Shown here in pieces: positions 1 to 8,105 of a DNA stretch of 64,000 bases. Under the pieces are notes generated by a model. It made no database searches. It saw only the letters and a program-made list of their open reading frames with translations, and was not told the DNA's origin. Position 1 is the first letter of the stretch. Each line of letters begins with the position of its first letter. The stretch is taken from the NCBI RefSeq assembly GCF_041081105.1, contig NZ_CP163528.1, positions 4,960,001-5,024,000 on the forward strand. Reading direction: 5' to 3'. A program made the position numbers and the translations under genes. The DNA comes from Promicromonospora sp. Populi (GTDB taxonomy: Bacteria > Actinomycetota > Actinomycetes > Actinomycetales > Cellulomonadaceae).

Positions 1-346
1 TCACCGGGACGGGCAGGCGGCGCCAGGCCCAGCAGGCCTCCTGGAAGAGGTTGGTGCCGCGCGGCGTCGGCACAAAGGCCCGTGCCACCGCCGCGGGGTT
101 GCGCGCCGCGGCGCCTAGGTCGAGCCCGGCGCAGAAGGAGCGGCCGCTGCCCGAGACGACCACCGCGCGCAGCCCGGGCTCGCGCCCGAGGCGGCGTGCG
201 GTGGCCTTGAGCTCGCGGAGCATGTCGAGCGACAGCGCGTTGAGCTTGTCGGGCCGGTCAAGTCGGACGTCGGCGATCCCGTCCGAGAGGCTGCAGAAGA
301 TGCGGCTCTCGGACGGGACGCCCGACGGCGTGGTGCTGGCGCTCAT
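1..346 (-). CDS. Enoyl-CoA hydratase/isomerase (crotonase) family, cut by window edge
   Basis: Only the first ~115 codons are inside the window. The translation starts MSASTTPSG and carries the crotonase signatures VRLDRPDKLNAL (acyl-CoA binding region) and SGSGRSFCAGLDLG, which holds the first oxyanion-hole region. Crotonases hydrate or isomerise acyl-CoAs in fatty-acid or amino-acid catabolism; the substrate cannot be told from this fragment. The ATG at 346 is preceded by TAGGCT on the minus strand (354-359) with 7 nt between, the leaderless pattern seen throughout this window, so this start is favoured. The C-terminal half lies outside. Confidence 0.88.
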   Translation of the reverse strand, partial: MSASTTPSGVPSESRIFCSLSDGIADVRLDRPDKLNALSLDMLRELKATARRLGREPGLRAVVVSGSGRSFCAGLDLGAAARNPAAVARAFVPTPRGTNLFQEACWAWRRLPVPV

Positions 347-405
347 GGAGCGCAGCCTACGCATCGCCGACCATCAGGGATGCGATGGTCGTGCGAACCC
401 GGTGG

Positions 406-2127
406 TTACTCCTCGGGCTCAGGCCCAGGCCCCTCGGGGACCTCCGTGTCGACCCCGTCCAGGAGCGGGACCTTCACCGTGCGGTTGCCCGGCGTACCGC
501 CGAGGACGACGGTCCGGTAGCTGACGTTGTTGGACCTCGTCCGCTCGTACAGGTTGCCGTTCGGGTTCACGGTGATCTTGATCTGGTAGGTCCCGTTGCG
601 GACACCCGTCAGGTCGAACGCCTGCGTCTGGTACTGGCTGTAGGTGTCGCCCCAGCCGGCGGGCAGGACCTCACGCAGCCAGATGGCGGACCGGTCACCG
701 CAGGTGCTGTCGAGGCCCGTGGCCTCCGGGCGCCAGACGGCACCCTTCACCGAGAGGTCGACCGGGTCGGTGGGCGCCAGGCACCAGGACTGCTTGCCGC
801 TGGTGGTCACCAGGTCGCCCTTGGTCGTCACGAGCTCGTAGTTCGCGAAGTCCAGGAAGTGCCAGTGGTCGTGCTCGGGCGCGTCGTGGTACTCCATGGT
901 CCCGGTCTTGGCGCTGCCGACCTGCTTGCCGTCCCGGTAGAAGAACTGGTAGGCGTCCATGACCTCGCCGGCGCCCTGCCGGTAGCCCTCGACGACCAGC
1001 GGTGCGGGCCCGGCGTTCCACTCGTGGGCGAAGAAGGTCAGCCGGTCGGTGCCGGCGTCCACCTCGGTGCCGACCTGCCAAGCAGGCACGGACACGAGGT
1101 CGGGAAGAGTGTCCTTGGCCGGCTTCTTGGTCGACGGCGCTGCCCCCTGCTGGCCGAGCGCGGGGTGGTCGCCGCCGTGCGCCTGGTCCTGAAGGGTGAA
1201 GAGGTTGGTGCGCTGCGTGCTGTCGGTGGTGTCGCCGTGCCCGGCGTGCGCGCCGCCGGCTGCTGCGCGCGTCGTGGCCGGCTCCTCGCCGTCCACGAGC
1301 GTGCTGAAGCCCTCCTGCGGCTCACCCAGGAGCTCCTCCGCGACCTCCTCGCACTCGAAGACCTCGCACTCGTCGATCACCTCGACCTTCTGCGTCACCT
1401 TCCGGCTGTTGGCGGGCAGGCCGAGGAAGTCCGCGACGGGGTCGCTGATGGACACCGTCAGCACGAGGCTCTTCCAGGTCGTCTTCACGTTGAAGTAGGT
1501 GTCGAGCTTGCTCGCCCAGCCCTGCTCGATCCCGGACACGCTGGACTTCGTGAACCAGTTGCCGCCGCAGAACGAGGGGTAGACCGGCTCGGTGCTGCCG
1601 GTCGGCTCGATGCGCTGACGCTCTGTCCCGCTCAGGCACAGGCTGCGGGACTTCTTGGACAGCACCTTGCCCTTCGGGGTCGTCACGGTGACCGTGAGTC
1701 CGTCCTTAAAACCGTTGAGCCCGTCGACGATCGCGGCGGGGGCCTCGGTGGTCGTGCGCTTCTTACCGCGGATCACTGTCTTGGTGAGCGTGACCGGGTC
1801 GGAGATCTTGGCGCGTTTTGCATTGAACTCGTAGCCCTGGCCGTATGCACCGAGCCAGACGGCCGAGTCCGTCTGCACATACCCGTCATAGGCGTAGGCC
1901 TGGACGGTCTTCGACGCGGGGGCGAAGCGAAGGCCGCGCTGTGTGGTCGGCGCGGCCGCGGCGGCCGCGTCAGCCTCGGTCGTCGAGGCGGTCGTCGAGG
2001 CGGTCGTCGTGGCGGCGGACGCTGTGTCCGTCGTGCCGCCTTCTCCCAGCAGCCCGAGTGCCAGCACTACAGCGACGCCCATGGTGAGCAGGCGAGGTGC
2101 TGGACGGGACAAGCGGTGAGCGGTCAT
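406..2127 (-). CDS. Secreted lysyl oxidase family protein
   Basis: A 573-aa protein with an N-terminal signal peptide (basic residues, hydrophobic MGVAVVLALGLLGEG, then an Ala/Thr-rich linker to about residue 65). The C-terminal third holds the lysyl oxidase domain: the His-rich motif EYHDAPEHDHWHFLDF resembles the copper-binding motif of lysyl oxidases, which oxidise protein lysines to aldehydes with copper and a tyrosine-derived quinone cofactor. The last residues (VPEGPGPEPEE) are an acidic Pro-rich tail. It is a single gene; the next gene on the same strand starts over 100 bp upstream. Its substrate in a bacterium is unknown. A GACAG-AAAC-CTGTC inverted repeat lies just upstream, near 2146-2159. 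Confidence 0.82.
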   Translation of the reverse strand: MTAHRLSRPAPRLLTMGVAVVLALGLLGEGGTTDTASAATTTASTTASTTEADAAAAAAPTTQRGLRFAPASKTVQAYAYDGYVQTDSAVWLGAYGQGYEFNAKRAKISDPVTLTKTVIRGKKRTTTEAPAAIVDGLNGFKDGLTVTVTTPKGKVLSKKSRSLCLSGTERQRIEPTGSTEPVYPSFCGGNWFTKSSVSGIEQGWASKLDTYFNVKTTWKSLVLTVSISDPVADFLGLPANSRKVTQKVEVIDECEVFECEEVAEELLGEPQEGFSTLVDGEEPATTRAAAGGAHAGHGDTTDSTQRTNLFTLQDQAHGGDHPALGQQGAAPSTKKPAKDTLPDLVSVPAWQVGTEVDAGTDRLTFFAHEWNAGPAPLVVEGYRQGAGEVMDAYQFFYRDGKQVGSAKTGTMEYHDAPEHDHWHFLDFANYELVTTKGDLVTTSGKQSWCLAPTDPVDLSVKGAVWRPEATGLDSTCGDRSAIWLREVLPAGWGDTYSQYQTQAFDLTGVRNGTYQIKITVNPNGNLYERTRSNNVSYRTVVLGGTPGNRTVKVPLLDGVDTEVPEGPGPEPEE

Positions 2128-2236
2128 GGATCCCCCATTGGTCAGGACAGAAACCTGTCACGGCTAGGGACGCTCGAAGGTCCCGTTACGTTGGCACCAC
2201 GAACACAGTTCACCCGCTGGGTGTCATCTGGGCACG

Positions 2237-3073
2237 TCAGACGGCGCGCAGCGCGCCTGGCCGCCGGCCGGCCAGCCGGTCGAGCGCGTCCGACGTCGCC
2301 TCGTCCGCAGGCAGGTGCACCACGAGGCGCTGGCCGTCGGCGTCGGGCAGCGCGAGGGTCTCGACGTCCAACCGGAGGTCGCCAGCCTCGGGGTGGCGCA
2401 TCCGTTCCGTGGCGGTGCGGTAGCGGACCTGGAGGGGCGCGGCGTACCGGTCGCTGAACTCCGCACCGGCCAGCACGGACATCGCCTCGGCGAGCTCGGC
2501 GACGTGCGGGTCACCGGGTGCCGACTCCATCCGGAGCGCCGCGACCTGCCGGTCGGCGACGTGCGCCCAGTCCGGGAACGCCTCCCGGGCGCGCGGCTCG
2601 GTCAGGACGAACCGGAGCAGGTTGGGGTGCTCGCCGTCGAACAGGCCGAACGGCGCGAGCAGACGGCGGTACGTGCTTGTCGCGGCTAGGACGTCGCCCA
2701 CCCGGTTGAGCAGCACCGCGGGGGACGGCTCGAGCCGGTCGAGGAACGCCCGGATCGGCGGTCGTACCGAGTCGGCGGGCGGGTCGGCGGTGCAGGCCCC
2801 GGTCCCGTCCTTGGTGGCGCGCAGCAGGAGGAAGCGTTCGTCCGAGGGGAGCCGGAGGGCGTCGGCCAGCGCGCCCAGGATCTCGGGCGAGGGATGCCGG
2901 TCGCGGCCCTGCTCCAGGCGGGTCAGGTACTCGACGCTGACCTCGGCGAGCGTGGCGAGCTCCGAGCGGCGCAGCCCGGGCGTGCGGCGGCGGGCACCGC
3001 GCGGCAGGCCCACATCCTCCGGGGCCACGGCCTCGCGGTAGGCGCGCAGAAGAGCGCCGAGCTCGCTGGTCAT
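2237..3073 (-). CDS. XRE-family regulator with MmyB-like ligand-binding domain
   Basis: 278 aa. Residues ~5-60 form an XRE helix-turn-helix (RRTPGLRRSELATLAEVS, then VEYLTRLEQGRDRHPSPEIL). The remainder (~100-270) matches the MmyB-like ligand-binding domain of a large actinobacterial regulator family, with typical VLLNRVGDVLAATSTYRRLL and NLLRFVLTEP segments. Members usually sit divergent from a short-chain dehydrogenase and are thought to control it; here the SDR at 3174 is divergent. The start at 3073 has TAGGGT (3080-3085, minus) 6 nt upstream, so the message is probably leaderless. The ligand is unknown. Confidence 0.88.
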   Translation of the reverse strand: MTSELGALLRAYREAVAPEDVGLPRGARRRTPGLRRSELATLAEVSVEYLTRLEQGRDRHPSPEILGALADALRLPSDERFLLLRATKDGTGACTADPPADSVRPPIRAFLDRLEPSPAVLLNRVGDVLAATSTYRRLLAPFGLFDGEHPNLLRFVLTEPRAREAFPDWAHVADRQVAALRMESAPGDPHVAELAEAMSVLAGAEFSDRYAAPLQVRYRTATERMRHPEAGDLRLDVETLALPDADGQRLVVHLPADEATSDALDRLAGRRPGALRAV

Positions 3074-3107
3074 ATCCCCACCCTAGACGGGCCGCACGCG
3101 CGGAGGG

Positions 3108-3124
3108 TGGCCCCCGCGGGGCCA
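3108..3124. promoter_or_regulatory. Perfect inverted repeat between divergent regulator and SDR
   Basis: TGGCCCC-CGC-GGGGCCA is a perfect 7-bp inverted repeat in the 100-bp gap between the MmyB-type regulator (2237-3073) and the SDR (3174-3914). Its position makes it a candidate operator for the regulator. In such GC-rich DNA a chance palindrome is also possible. Confidence 0.35.
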
Positions 3125-3173
3125 GTCTCAGGGCGGCCTGGTTGCCCGACGGCGGCCCGCGCACCGTGGAGCC

Positions 3174-3914
3174 ATGGACATCGGACTTCAGGAACGGACA
3201 GTCATCGTGACCGGCGCGTCGGGCGGCGTCGGGCGGCACATCGCCACCGCCTTCGGTGCGGAGGGCGCGAACGTCGTGGTCACCTACCGCAACGCCCGCG
3301 ACGAGGCGCAGAAGGTGGCCGAGGAGATCGGCGACCGCGCCGTCGTCGTGCAGTACGACCAAGCGGACCCGGGAGCCGCCGAGGCGCTCGTCGCCGCGGC
3401 GGTCGAGGCCACCGGGCGAGTCGACGTGCTCGTCAACAACGCGGTGGCCTGGGGAGACATGGTGCCGTTCGACACCGTGCCCGAGGAGGAGTGGACGGCG
3501 CTCCTCCGGAGCAACGTCGAGGGTGCGATCCGGCTGACCCGCGCCGTGACGCCCCACATGCGTGCGGCCGGCTGGGGGCGGTTCGTGCACATCTCGTCGT
3601 CGCTCGTGACCGACGGCGCAGCGGGGGCCGAGTACTACGCCGCGGCCAAGGCGGCGCTGCACGGCTTCAGCAGGTCCGTCGCGTTCTCGCTCGGGCGCGA
3701 CGGCGACCTGCTCTCCAACGTGGCGCTGCTTGGCCTGACCAGGACGGCCACCAACACCCACATCGTCGACCAGGTGGGAAACCTGTACGAGGAGCGGTCG
3801 CCGCTCGGCCGCCTGATCGACGCGTCGGAGGTGGCGACCGCCGTCGTCTGGCTCGGCTCCGCCGCCAACACCGCGATCAACGGGCAGGTGATCGGGGTGA
3901 CGGGCGGGGCGTAG
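3174..3914 (+). CDS. SDR family NAD(P)-dependent oxidoreductase
   Basis: 246 aa, normal length for a classical short-chain dehydrogenase. The cofactor motif TGASGGVG is at residues ~12-19, the structural NN(A)V motif is LVNNAVAW, the catalytic serine lies in HISSSLV, and YYAAAKAAL supplies the Y-x3-K pair. The C-terminus VVWLGSAANTAINGQVIGVTGG is typical. The ATG has a GGAG Shine-Dalgarno a few bases upstream. The gene is divergent from an MmyB-type regulator, a common actinobacterial pairing. Substrate not identifiable. Confidence 0.9.
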   Translation: MDIGLQERTVIVTGASGGVGRHIATAFGAEGANVVVTYRNARDEAQKVAEEIGDRAVVVQYDQADPGAAEALVAAAVEATGRVDVLVNNAVAWGDMVPFDTVPEEEWTALLRSNVEGAIRLTRAVTPHMRAAGWGRFVHISSSLVTDGAAGAEYYAAAKAALHGFSRSVAFSLGRDGDLLSNVALLGLTRTATNTHIVDQVGNLYEERSPLGRLIDASEVATAVVWLGSAANTAINGQVIGVTGGA

Positions 3915-3938
3915 ATCCGCGTGTGACACGATGCGAAC

Positions 3939-4610
3939 GTGCGCAAAGTCGTTCTCTTCGATCTCGACGACACGCTCGTGGACCAGGAGGGCGCCTCCCG
4001 CACTGCGCTCCTGGACTGGTTGCCCGAGCTCGGTCTGGACCTCGACGAGCCGGACGAGCTGGTCGCCGCGTGGGGCAGCATCGCCGAGGAGGCCTTCGGT
4101 CGCTACCAGCGGCGCGAGCTCACCTTTGCGGAGCAGCGGCGGGTGCGCGTGCGCGAGTTCCTGGGCGCTGACGCCACCGACGACGAGGCAGACGAGCTCT
4201 TCTCGGGCTACCTGTCCCGCTACGAGCAGGCCTGGACGGCGTTCGACGACGCGGTGCCCGCCCTGCGCAGGGTGCGCGACGCCGGCCTCGTCGTCGCGCT
4301 GCTCACCAACGGCGACTCCGCGCACCAGCGGCTCAAGCTCGACCGCACGGGCCTGGCCGAGCACCTCGACGTCGTCGTCGCCTCGGACGACCTGCCCGCC
4401 GGCAAGCCGGACCCGCGCGCCTACACCGACACGTGCGAGATCCTGGGCGTGGCGCCGGGGGACGTGCTGATGGTGGGCAACGACGTCGAGAAGGACTACC
4501 AGGGGCCGCTCGACGCGGGCCTGCGCGCGGTGCTGCTGGACCGGGCCGACCGGTACCCGGAGGTCGCGGACCGGATCCGGACGCTGGACGACGTACCGCT
4601 GGTGGCGTAG
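3939..4610 (+). CDS. HAD-superfamily hydrolase
   Basis: 223 aa starting with GTG. All four HAD motifs are present: FDLDDTLVD (motif I, nucleophile and acid/base Asp) at the N-terminus, LLTNGD (II), GKPDPRAY with the motif III lysine, and VGNDVEKDYQGPLDAG (IV). The helical cap lies between motifs I and II (~residues 20-95), as in the phosphoglycolate-phosphatase-like class. It is a cytoplasmic phosphatase of unknown substrate. The start lacks a Shine-Dalgarno; CACGAT ends 6 nt upstream, a weak variant of the leaderless box. The gene follows the SDR by 24 bp and may be cotranscribed. Confidence 0.88.
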   Translation: MRKVVLFDLDDTLVDQEGASRTALLDWLPELGLDLDEPDELVAAWGSIAEEAFGRYQRRELTFAEQRRVRVREFLGADATDDEADELFSGYLSRYEQAWTAFDDAVPALRRVRDAGLVVALLTNGDSAHQRLKLDRTGLAEHLDVVVASDDLPAGKPDPRAYTDTCEILGVAPGDVLMVGNDVEKDYQGPLDAGLRAVLLDRADRYPEVADRIRTLDDVPLVA

Positions 4611-4688
4611 CCGGGCAGGCCCCTGTAACGCTGCCTGGGCAGCCGGACATGACACTCTCGTCACTGCCACGCCACCGAGAGGTCCCGG

Positions 4689-5291
4689 ATGACGTCCCCC
4701 GATCCCCAACCACCACCCGACCCGCTTGCCGACCGCAAGGACCGGTTCACCGCGCTCTTCGAGTCCACGCACCGCGCGCTGCTCGCCTACGCCGTGCGCC
4801 GGGTGGCCGAGCCGGCCGACGCCGCAGACGTGGTCGCCGAGAGCTTCCTCGTCGCCTGGCGCCGCATCGAGGACGTCCCCAGCGGGGACGACACCCGGCC
4901 CTGGATGTTCGGGGTGGCCCGTCGGGTGCTGGCCAACGCGCGCCGCGGCGACCGCCGTCGACTCGCCCTCGCGGACCGGCTGCGTGACCACCTCACGGAC
5001 GTGGTGCCCCCGCCCGACGACGCGGGGAGCGATGTCGAGCGGGCTCTTGCCCGCCTCTCGGACGACGACCAGGAGCTCCTGCGCCTGGTCGCCTGGGAGG
5101 AGCTTGCCCGCGACGAGATCGCGCTGGTGCTCGACATCTCGCGCACCGCGGTACGGGTGCGCCTGCACCGGGCACGTCGTCGGCTCGCCGACCAGCTGGC
5201 TGCCCTGGAGGAACCCCTGAAACGCTCCGCCGATGGCGGACAGGTGATGAGCAGGTGGGCACGAGCCCGCCCCGGGATCGAGGAGGCGTGA
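4689..5291 (+). CDS. ECF-type RNA polymerase sigma factor
   Basis: 200 aa with sigma-70 region 2 at ~residues 17-85 (FTALFESTHRALLAYAVRRV, ADAADVVAESFLVAWRRIED, PWMFGVARRVLANARRGDRR) and region 4 at ~115-170 (RLSDDDQELLRLVAWEEL and the HTH ELARDEIALVLDISRTAVRV). A GAGAGG Shine-Dalgarno precedes the ATG. TGTAACG at 4624-4630 with a GACATGAC box about 16 nt further on could be an ECF-type autoregulatory promoter, but this is a guess. The stop codon overlaps the start of the next gene (TGATG), so the pair should be translationally coupled. Confidence 0.92.
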   Translation: MTSPDPQPPPDPLADRKDRFTALFESTHRALLAYAVRRVAEPADAADVVAESFLVAWRRIEDVPSGDDTRPWMFGVARRVLANARRGDRRRLALADRLRDHLTDVVPPPDDAGSDVERALARLSDDDQELLRLVAWEELARDEIALVLDISRTAVRVRLHRARRRLADQLAALEEPLKRSADGGQVMSRWARARPGIEEA

Positions 5292-6289
5292 TGACGGACG
5301 AGATGAAGCAGCTGAAGGCCGCAGACCCGATGCGTCGGGTTGACCTCGACGCCGTGGATCAGGCGGCATTCGCCGCCCTGCGCGAGGAGATCACCATGAC
5401 AGGAACCCAGCTGGACGCCGCCGCCGCGGAGCGAGAGGCAGCCGGGAAGCTGCTGCCGGCCGCCCGCCGGAAGCGGCTCGGACGCCGCGGCGCGATCGCC
5501 GTAACCCTGGCGGGTGTGCTCGCGGGAGGCGGCGTCGCGTACGCGGCCGTCCAGGCGTACCTGGGCGAGGGCTCGGAGGGCCTCACGTGCATGACCACGT
5601 GGAACGACAGCGCGCTCGAAGGGATGGGCACCGACGCGGGCGGCCCGTGGCTCACCGGCGACGCCGTCGCCGACTGCACCACGATGCTCGCCGAGGCGGG
5701 CCTGCCGCCCGTCGACAACCCCGTGGTGTTCGAGCACGACGGCCAGGTCTACGTGACGCCCACCGACCAGGCGCCCGACTGGATCGAGCCGATCGACAGC
5801 GGGTCCGGGCCCGCGGTGGACGCGAGGGTGATCGAGCTGCGGTTGAGCCTGGGCGACCTGGTCGACGGCGGTAACGCTTCCTGCCGCACCCTCGACGAGG
5901 GCGTGGCGTGGGCGCAGTCCGAGCTCGACCGGCTGGGTCTGGCGGACTGGACCGTCGAGACGGTAGGGACGGCGAGCGCGGAGCAGCCGTGCAGCGGGCT
6001 GTCCGCCGAAGAGTCCGGGACGCTGGTGGTCGCACCTTCCGAGGAGCCGGAGCTGCTCTACTCGATCCCTGAGATCGACCCGGTGGTGGACACGCTGCGT
6101 AGTGAAATCGCCGACCAGTGCATCACGGTCGAGCAGGCGCGGGCCGTAGCCGACGAGGCGCTCGCGCCCCTCGAGCACCACTGGCCGACCACGACCGTCG
6201 TGGACGAGTCCGCGGAGTGCGCCCGCGTGGACATCCAGGTCGGCGGCAGCGTCCAGGTCGCGGTCTACGGGCCGACGACGGTCGACTGA
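5291..6289 (+). CDS. Single-pass membrane protein coupled to ECF sigma factor
   Basis: 332 aa when started at the ATG in the TGATG overlap with the sigma gene; GAGGAGG ends 4 nt before it, which decides this start over the longer GTG-started frame. A ~65-residue cytosolic head (DPMRRVDLDAVDQAAFAALREEI) precedes one membrane helix (GAIAVTLAGVLAGGGVAYAA), then a ~240-residue outside domain with six cysteines (in CMTTW, CTTML, CRTLD, CSGLS, CITVE, CARVD), perhaps three disulfides. Its position suggests an anti-sigma or sensor role, but the zinc anti-sigma motif HxxxCxxC is absent. The family is not recognised. Confidence 0.78.
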   Translation: MTDEMKQLKAADPMRRVDLDAVDQAAFAALREEITMTGTQLDAAAAEREAAGKLLPAARRKRLGRRGAIAVTLAGVLAGGGVAYAAVQAYLGEGSEGLTCMTTWNDSALEGMGTDAGGPWLTGDAVADCTTMLAEAGLPPVDNPVVFEHDGQVYVTPTDQAPDWIEPIDSGSGPAVDARVIELRLSLGDLVDGGNASCRTLDEGVAWAQSELDRLGLADWTVETVGTASAEQPCSGLSAEESGTLVVAPSEEPELLYSIPEIDPVVDTLRSEIADQCITVEQARAVADEALAPLEHHWPTTTVVDESAECARVDIQVGGSVQVAVYGPTTVD

Positions 6290-6306
6290 CCTGGTCGGAC
6301 ACCAGG

Positions 6307-6340
6307 GCGTGCCGCGTCGGCCTCAGCCGGCGCGGCACGC
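6307..6340 (+). terminator. Strong hairpin after the sigma-factor operon
   Basis: A 15-bp stem (GCGTGCCGCGTCGGC with GCCGGCGCGGCACGC, one G-T wobble) and a CTCA loop, 17 bp after the stop of the membrane protein. No clear T-tract follows, which is common for actinobacterial terminators. Confidence 0.7.
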
Positions 6341-6671
6341 TCGTATGCGGGTAGCGGTAGATGCCGTGCGCATCACGTCTTGAGCCAGGCCCCTGATCTC
6401 AGTCTCCATGTCAAAGCCCCATCACTTCTGATGCACTATTGCCGGGCGGATCGCGCTGGACGGCGACGTAGGCCGGGCGGTGGGTGCCAGGTCTCCTGAA
6501 AACGTTCATTCCGGCCCCGCCAAGTTCACTTTGGCTGAACTATTCAATACAGCCCGAAAGCCTGACCCTCAGCCGAACCCAGTTCAGCTGACCCGGCACC
6601 CGTCGAACCAAGTCTCTGTATCCCGTCGTCGGGCCCGAGAGTTGTGGAACGGCCAGCAGGGTTGTTTCGGC
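6341..6671. other. Non-coding stretch between sigma operon and nucleotidyltransferase gene
   Basis: About 330 bp with visibly more A/T than the neighbouring genes. No convincing gene is seen on either strand. It contains the inverted repeat AGTTCA-7nt-TGAACT at 6523-6541, with a further GTTCAGCTGA nearby. It marks the left edge of a small accessory-looking patch reaching to about 8.1 kb. Confidence 0.5.
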
Positions 6672-7322
6672 TCAGAGACGGTCAAGCCAGGGATGGGCTG
6701 GCTCCAGGTGCTTGAGGGTGTCGCGAAGCCAATGACGCTGTGCTGCGTCGAGGAGCGGAAGGGCAACCTCTGCGTCGATCCGGTCCTTGCCGCGTGCGAG
6801 GCGCGATTTCATCATCAGGACGTGCTCGGGACGTAGGTAGAGCAGTCCGTCAGCGGCCGTCCACGTCACCTCGTCCAGGGGCGCCACCTGGTCCGGCCAG
6901 CGTTTGTTGGTCCATTGACCGCCGGTGTCCTTCGTGAACGGGACGTCGAGGACCCAGGGCGCCAGAGCGTTCTTCCTGATCCAGAGAGAGCTGTTGGGAC
7001 TGACTTCCTGGAACCGGTCGTCGAAAGGCCGGAGCCAGCCCTGGTCCATGTTCCACGGGGTGAACCGATCGCCGAGGAATCTCCGGAAAGCCTCCGCGTC
7101 GCTGGACAGCATTGAGATGTCCAGGTCGTCGTGCCGCCGGGGAACACCTGTGAAGGCCTCGATCGCCCAGCCGCCGATGATCCACCACGGCCTGTCGAAG
7201 CCGTCCATGAAGTCCGCCGCCGAGGTGGGGGCCAGCGGCTCCCACCGGCCGTACCACTGCGCAAAGGCCTCGGGAGGGAGCGGGCGTGCTGCTGCGGGTT
7301 GCGGTGCCGGTGAATGGCTCAC
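6672..7322 (-). CDS. Nucleotidyltransferase-fold protein (aminoglycoside adenylyltransferase-like)
   Basis: 216 aa. Residues ~45-75 read PWWIIGGWAIEAFTGV followed by RRHDDLDISML, the pattern of minimal nucleotidyltransferases (GG motif, then DxD-type metal ligands) used by aminoglycoside adenylyltransferases and AbiEii/MNT-type toxins. Its C-terminal half (EHVLMMKSRLARGKDRIDAE) is typical of the stand-alone family in actinobacteria. Substrate unknown; resistance, RNA modification or toxin activity are all possible. The GTG at 7322 has TAGGTT (7329-7334, minus) 6 nt upstream, suggesting leaderless expression. A 330-bp non-coding stretch lies downstream. Confidence 0.72.
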   Translation of the reverse strand: MSHSPAPQPAAARPLPPEAFAQWYGRWEPLAPTSAADFMDGFDRPWWIIGGWAIEAFTGVPRRHDDLDISMLSSDAEAFRRFLGDRFTPWNMDQGWLRPFDDRFQEVSPNSSLWIRKNALAPWVLDVPFTKDTGGQWTNKRWPDQVAPLDEVTWTAADGLLYLRPEHVLMMKSRLARGKDRIDAEVALPLLDAAQRHWLRDTLKHLEPAHPWLDRL

Positions 7323-7426
7323 GGCTGAAACCTAGCCGTCGATATCTCCGCCCACACGGGTTGGGACGCCGCGTGCTCCCACTTTTCTCGGTGTCGGCGT
7401 CTGCCGCGACGGAGGGTCAGTGTCGA

Positions 7427-7741
7427 CTACGACGCCTTGCTGTAGCGCAGACGCGCGGCTTCACCCGAGACGCCGATCGCCTCGCCGATCTCGCGCCAAC
7501 TCATACGCGCCTCACGGGCCGCAGACACGGCCGAGGCGACCTCGCGATCCGCCTCCACCTGATGTGTCACCGCGTTTCGAACTCTCTGGAAAGCCTCGAC
7601 CTTCGCCTCGAACGTGAGCGGAACGAGCATGGTTGCCGAGGGATCGATGGATTCGAAGTAGTCCGCTGCCAACTCTCCGGCAGTTTCGAGCTCTGCTCGT
7701 TGGGCGGGGGTCAGGTCAGTGTCTTCGATTCGCATGAGCAT
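7427..7741 (-). CDS. Small HTH protein, antitoxin-like
   Basis: 104 aa from the ATG overlapping the stop of the upstream small gene (TGATG). The C-terminus SWREIGEAIGVSGEAARLRY is a clear helix-turn-helix of the kind ending many short actinobacterial antitoxin-like proteins; the rest (LTPAQRAELETAGELAADYF, then VEAFQRVRNAVTHQ) should be helical. The tight overlap with a toxin-like partner suggests a toxin/antitoxin pair in toxin-first order. The function is inferred from context and fold only. Confidence 0.6.
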   Translation of the reverse strand: MLMRIEDTDLTPAQRAELETAGELAADYFESIDPSATMLVPLTFEAKVEAFQRVRNAVTHQVEADREVASAVSAAREARMSWREIGEAIGVSGEAARLRYSKAS

Positions 7742-7908
7742 CACCGTAGGTATCTCTTGCGGGCCGGCATCGCGTGAGCGATAGCCCTGATCCCGTGCCA
7801 GTCCGACAGAATTCCGATCTCGAGGGTGGCCGTTCCGTCGCGCGAAGGGCCGATGTACATCGTGAACCCTTCATGCGTCGGTGGGCTGGAAACTTCTCGC
7901 TCAGACAC
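7741..7908 (-). CDS. Short toxin-like protein, apparently N-terminally truncated
   Basis: 55 aa from a GTG that overlaps the end of the preceding ORF by 8 nt; it ends in a 3-nt overlap (TGA/ATG) with the HTH gene. The segment MYIGPSRDGTATLEIGIL followed by AIAHAMPARKRYLR matches the C-terminal half of a family of ~80-90-aa proteins encoded beside HTH or antitoxin-like genes. The usual N-terminal half (HGI/VxEEDxxHAxxN-type) is missing and replaced by an unrelated lead-in. It may be a decayed toxin or a short variant. A longer in-frame start at 8013 exists but would overlap the upstream gene more deeply. Confidence 0.45.
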   Translation of the reverse strand: MSEREVSSPPTHEGFTMYIGPSRDGTATLEIGILSDWHGIRAIAHAMPARKRYLR

Positions 7909-8065
7909 CGAGGTCCCGAAGTGCTGCCTGGATGTCGTTGACGAGCCCTTGCGCTTGGGCGCCGTCGTCAGGATCGAGAGTGGTGGGAAAGTTCGAGGGG
8001 ACGTCGTACTCAAGGTTCTTGGGCTGGTGGGGCGGGGTGGCCGTATCGGGTGCGCTATCGCTCAT
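7901..8065 (-). CDS. Putative 54-aa protein heading the small gene cluster
   Basis: ATG at 8065 opens MSDSAPDTATPPHQPKNLEY and ends with VNDIQAALRDLGV. It is hydrophilic, Pro/Asp-rich at the N-terminus and helical at the end; no family is recognised. Support comes from its position as first gene of a chain of three overlapping genes (8-nt and 3-nt overlaps), 41 nt downstream of the palindrome at 8106-8121. No good Shine-Dalgarno is seen. Confidence 0.4.
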   Translation of the reverse strand: MSDSAPDTATPPHQPKNLEYDVPSNFPTTLDPDDGAQAQGLVNDIQAALRDLGV

Positions 8066-8105
8066 GCGTTAAGCCTGTAGAGGTGTCGAGGTTTCCGCCA
8101 CCTGA

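Noticed and set aside
385..2457. Plus-strand 690-codon frame opposite the lysyl oxidase gene
   Set aside because: The antisense frame has no motif, while the minus strand encodes a signal peptide and the copper-site motif of lysyl oxidases.
5255..5290. Upstream GTG as start of the sigma-partner gene
   Set aside because: It lies deep in the sigma gene, whereas the ATG in the TGATG overlap has GAGGAGG at a suitable distance.
2511..5369. Very long minus-strand open frame (952 codons) across the regulator, SDR, HAD and sigma genes
   Set aside because: It is a GC-rich shadow frame: low-complexity Arg/Gly/Pro/Val composition, no domains, and it lies antisense to four clearly recognisable genes.
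6480..6836. 118-codon plus-strand frame before the nucleotidyltransferase gene
   Set aside because: It runs antisense into a well-supported gene and shows no conserved pattern or Shine-Dalgarno.
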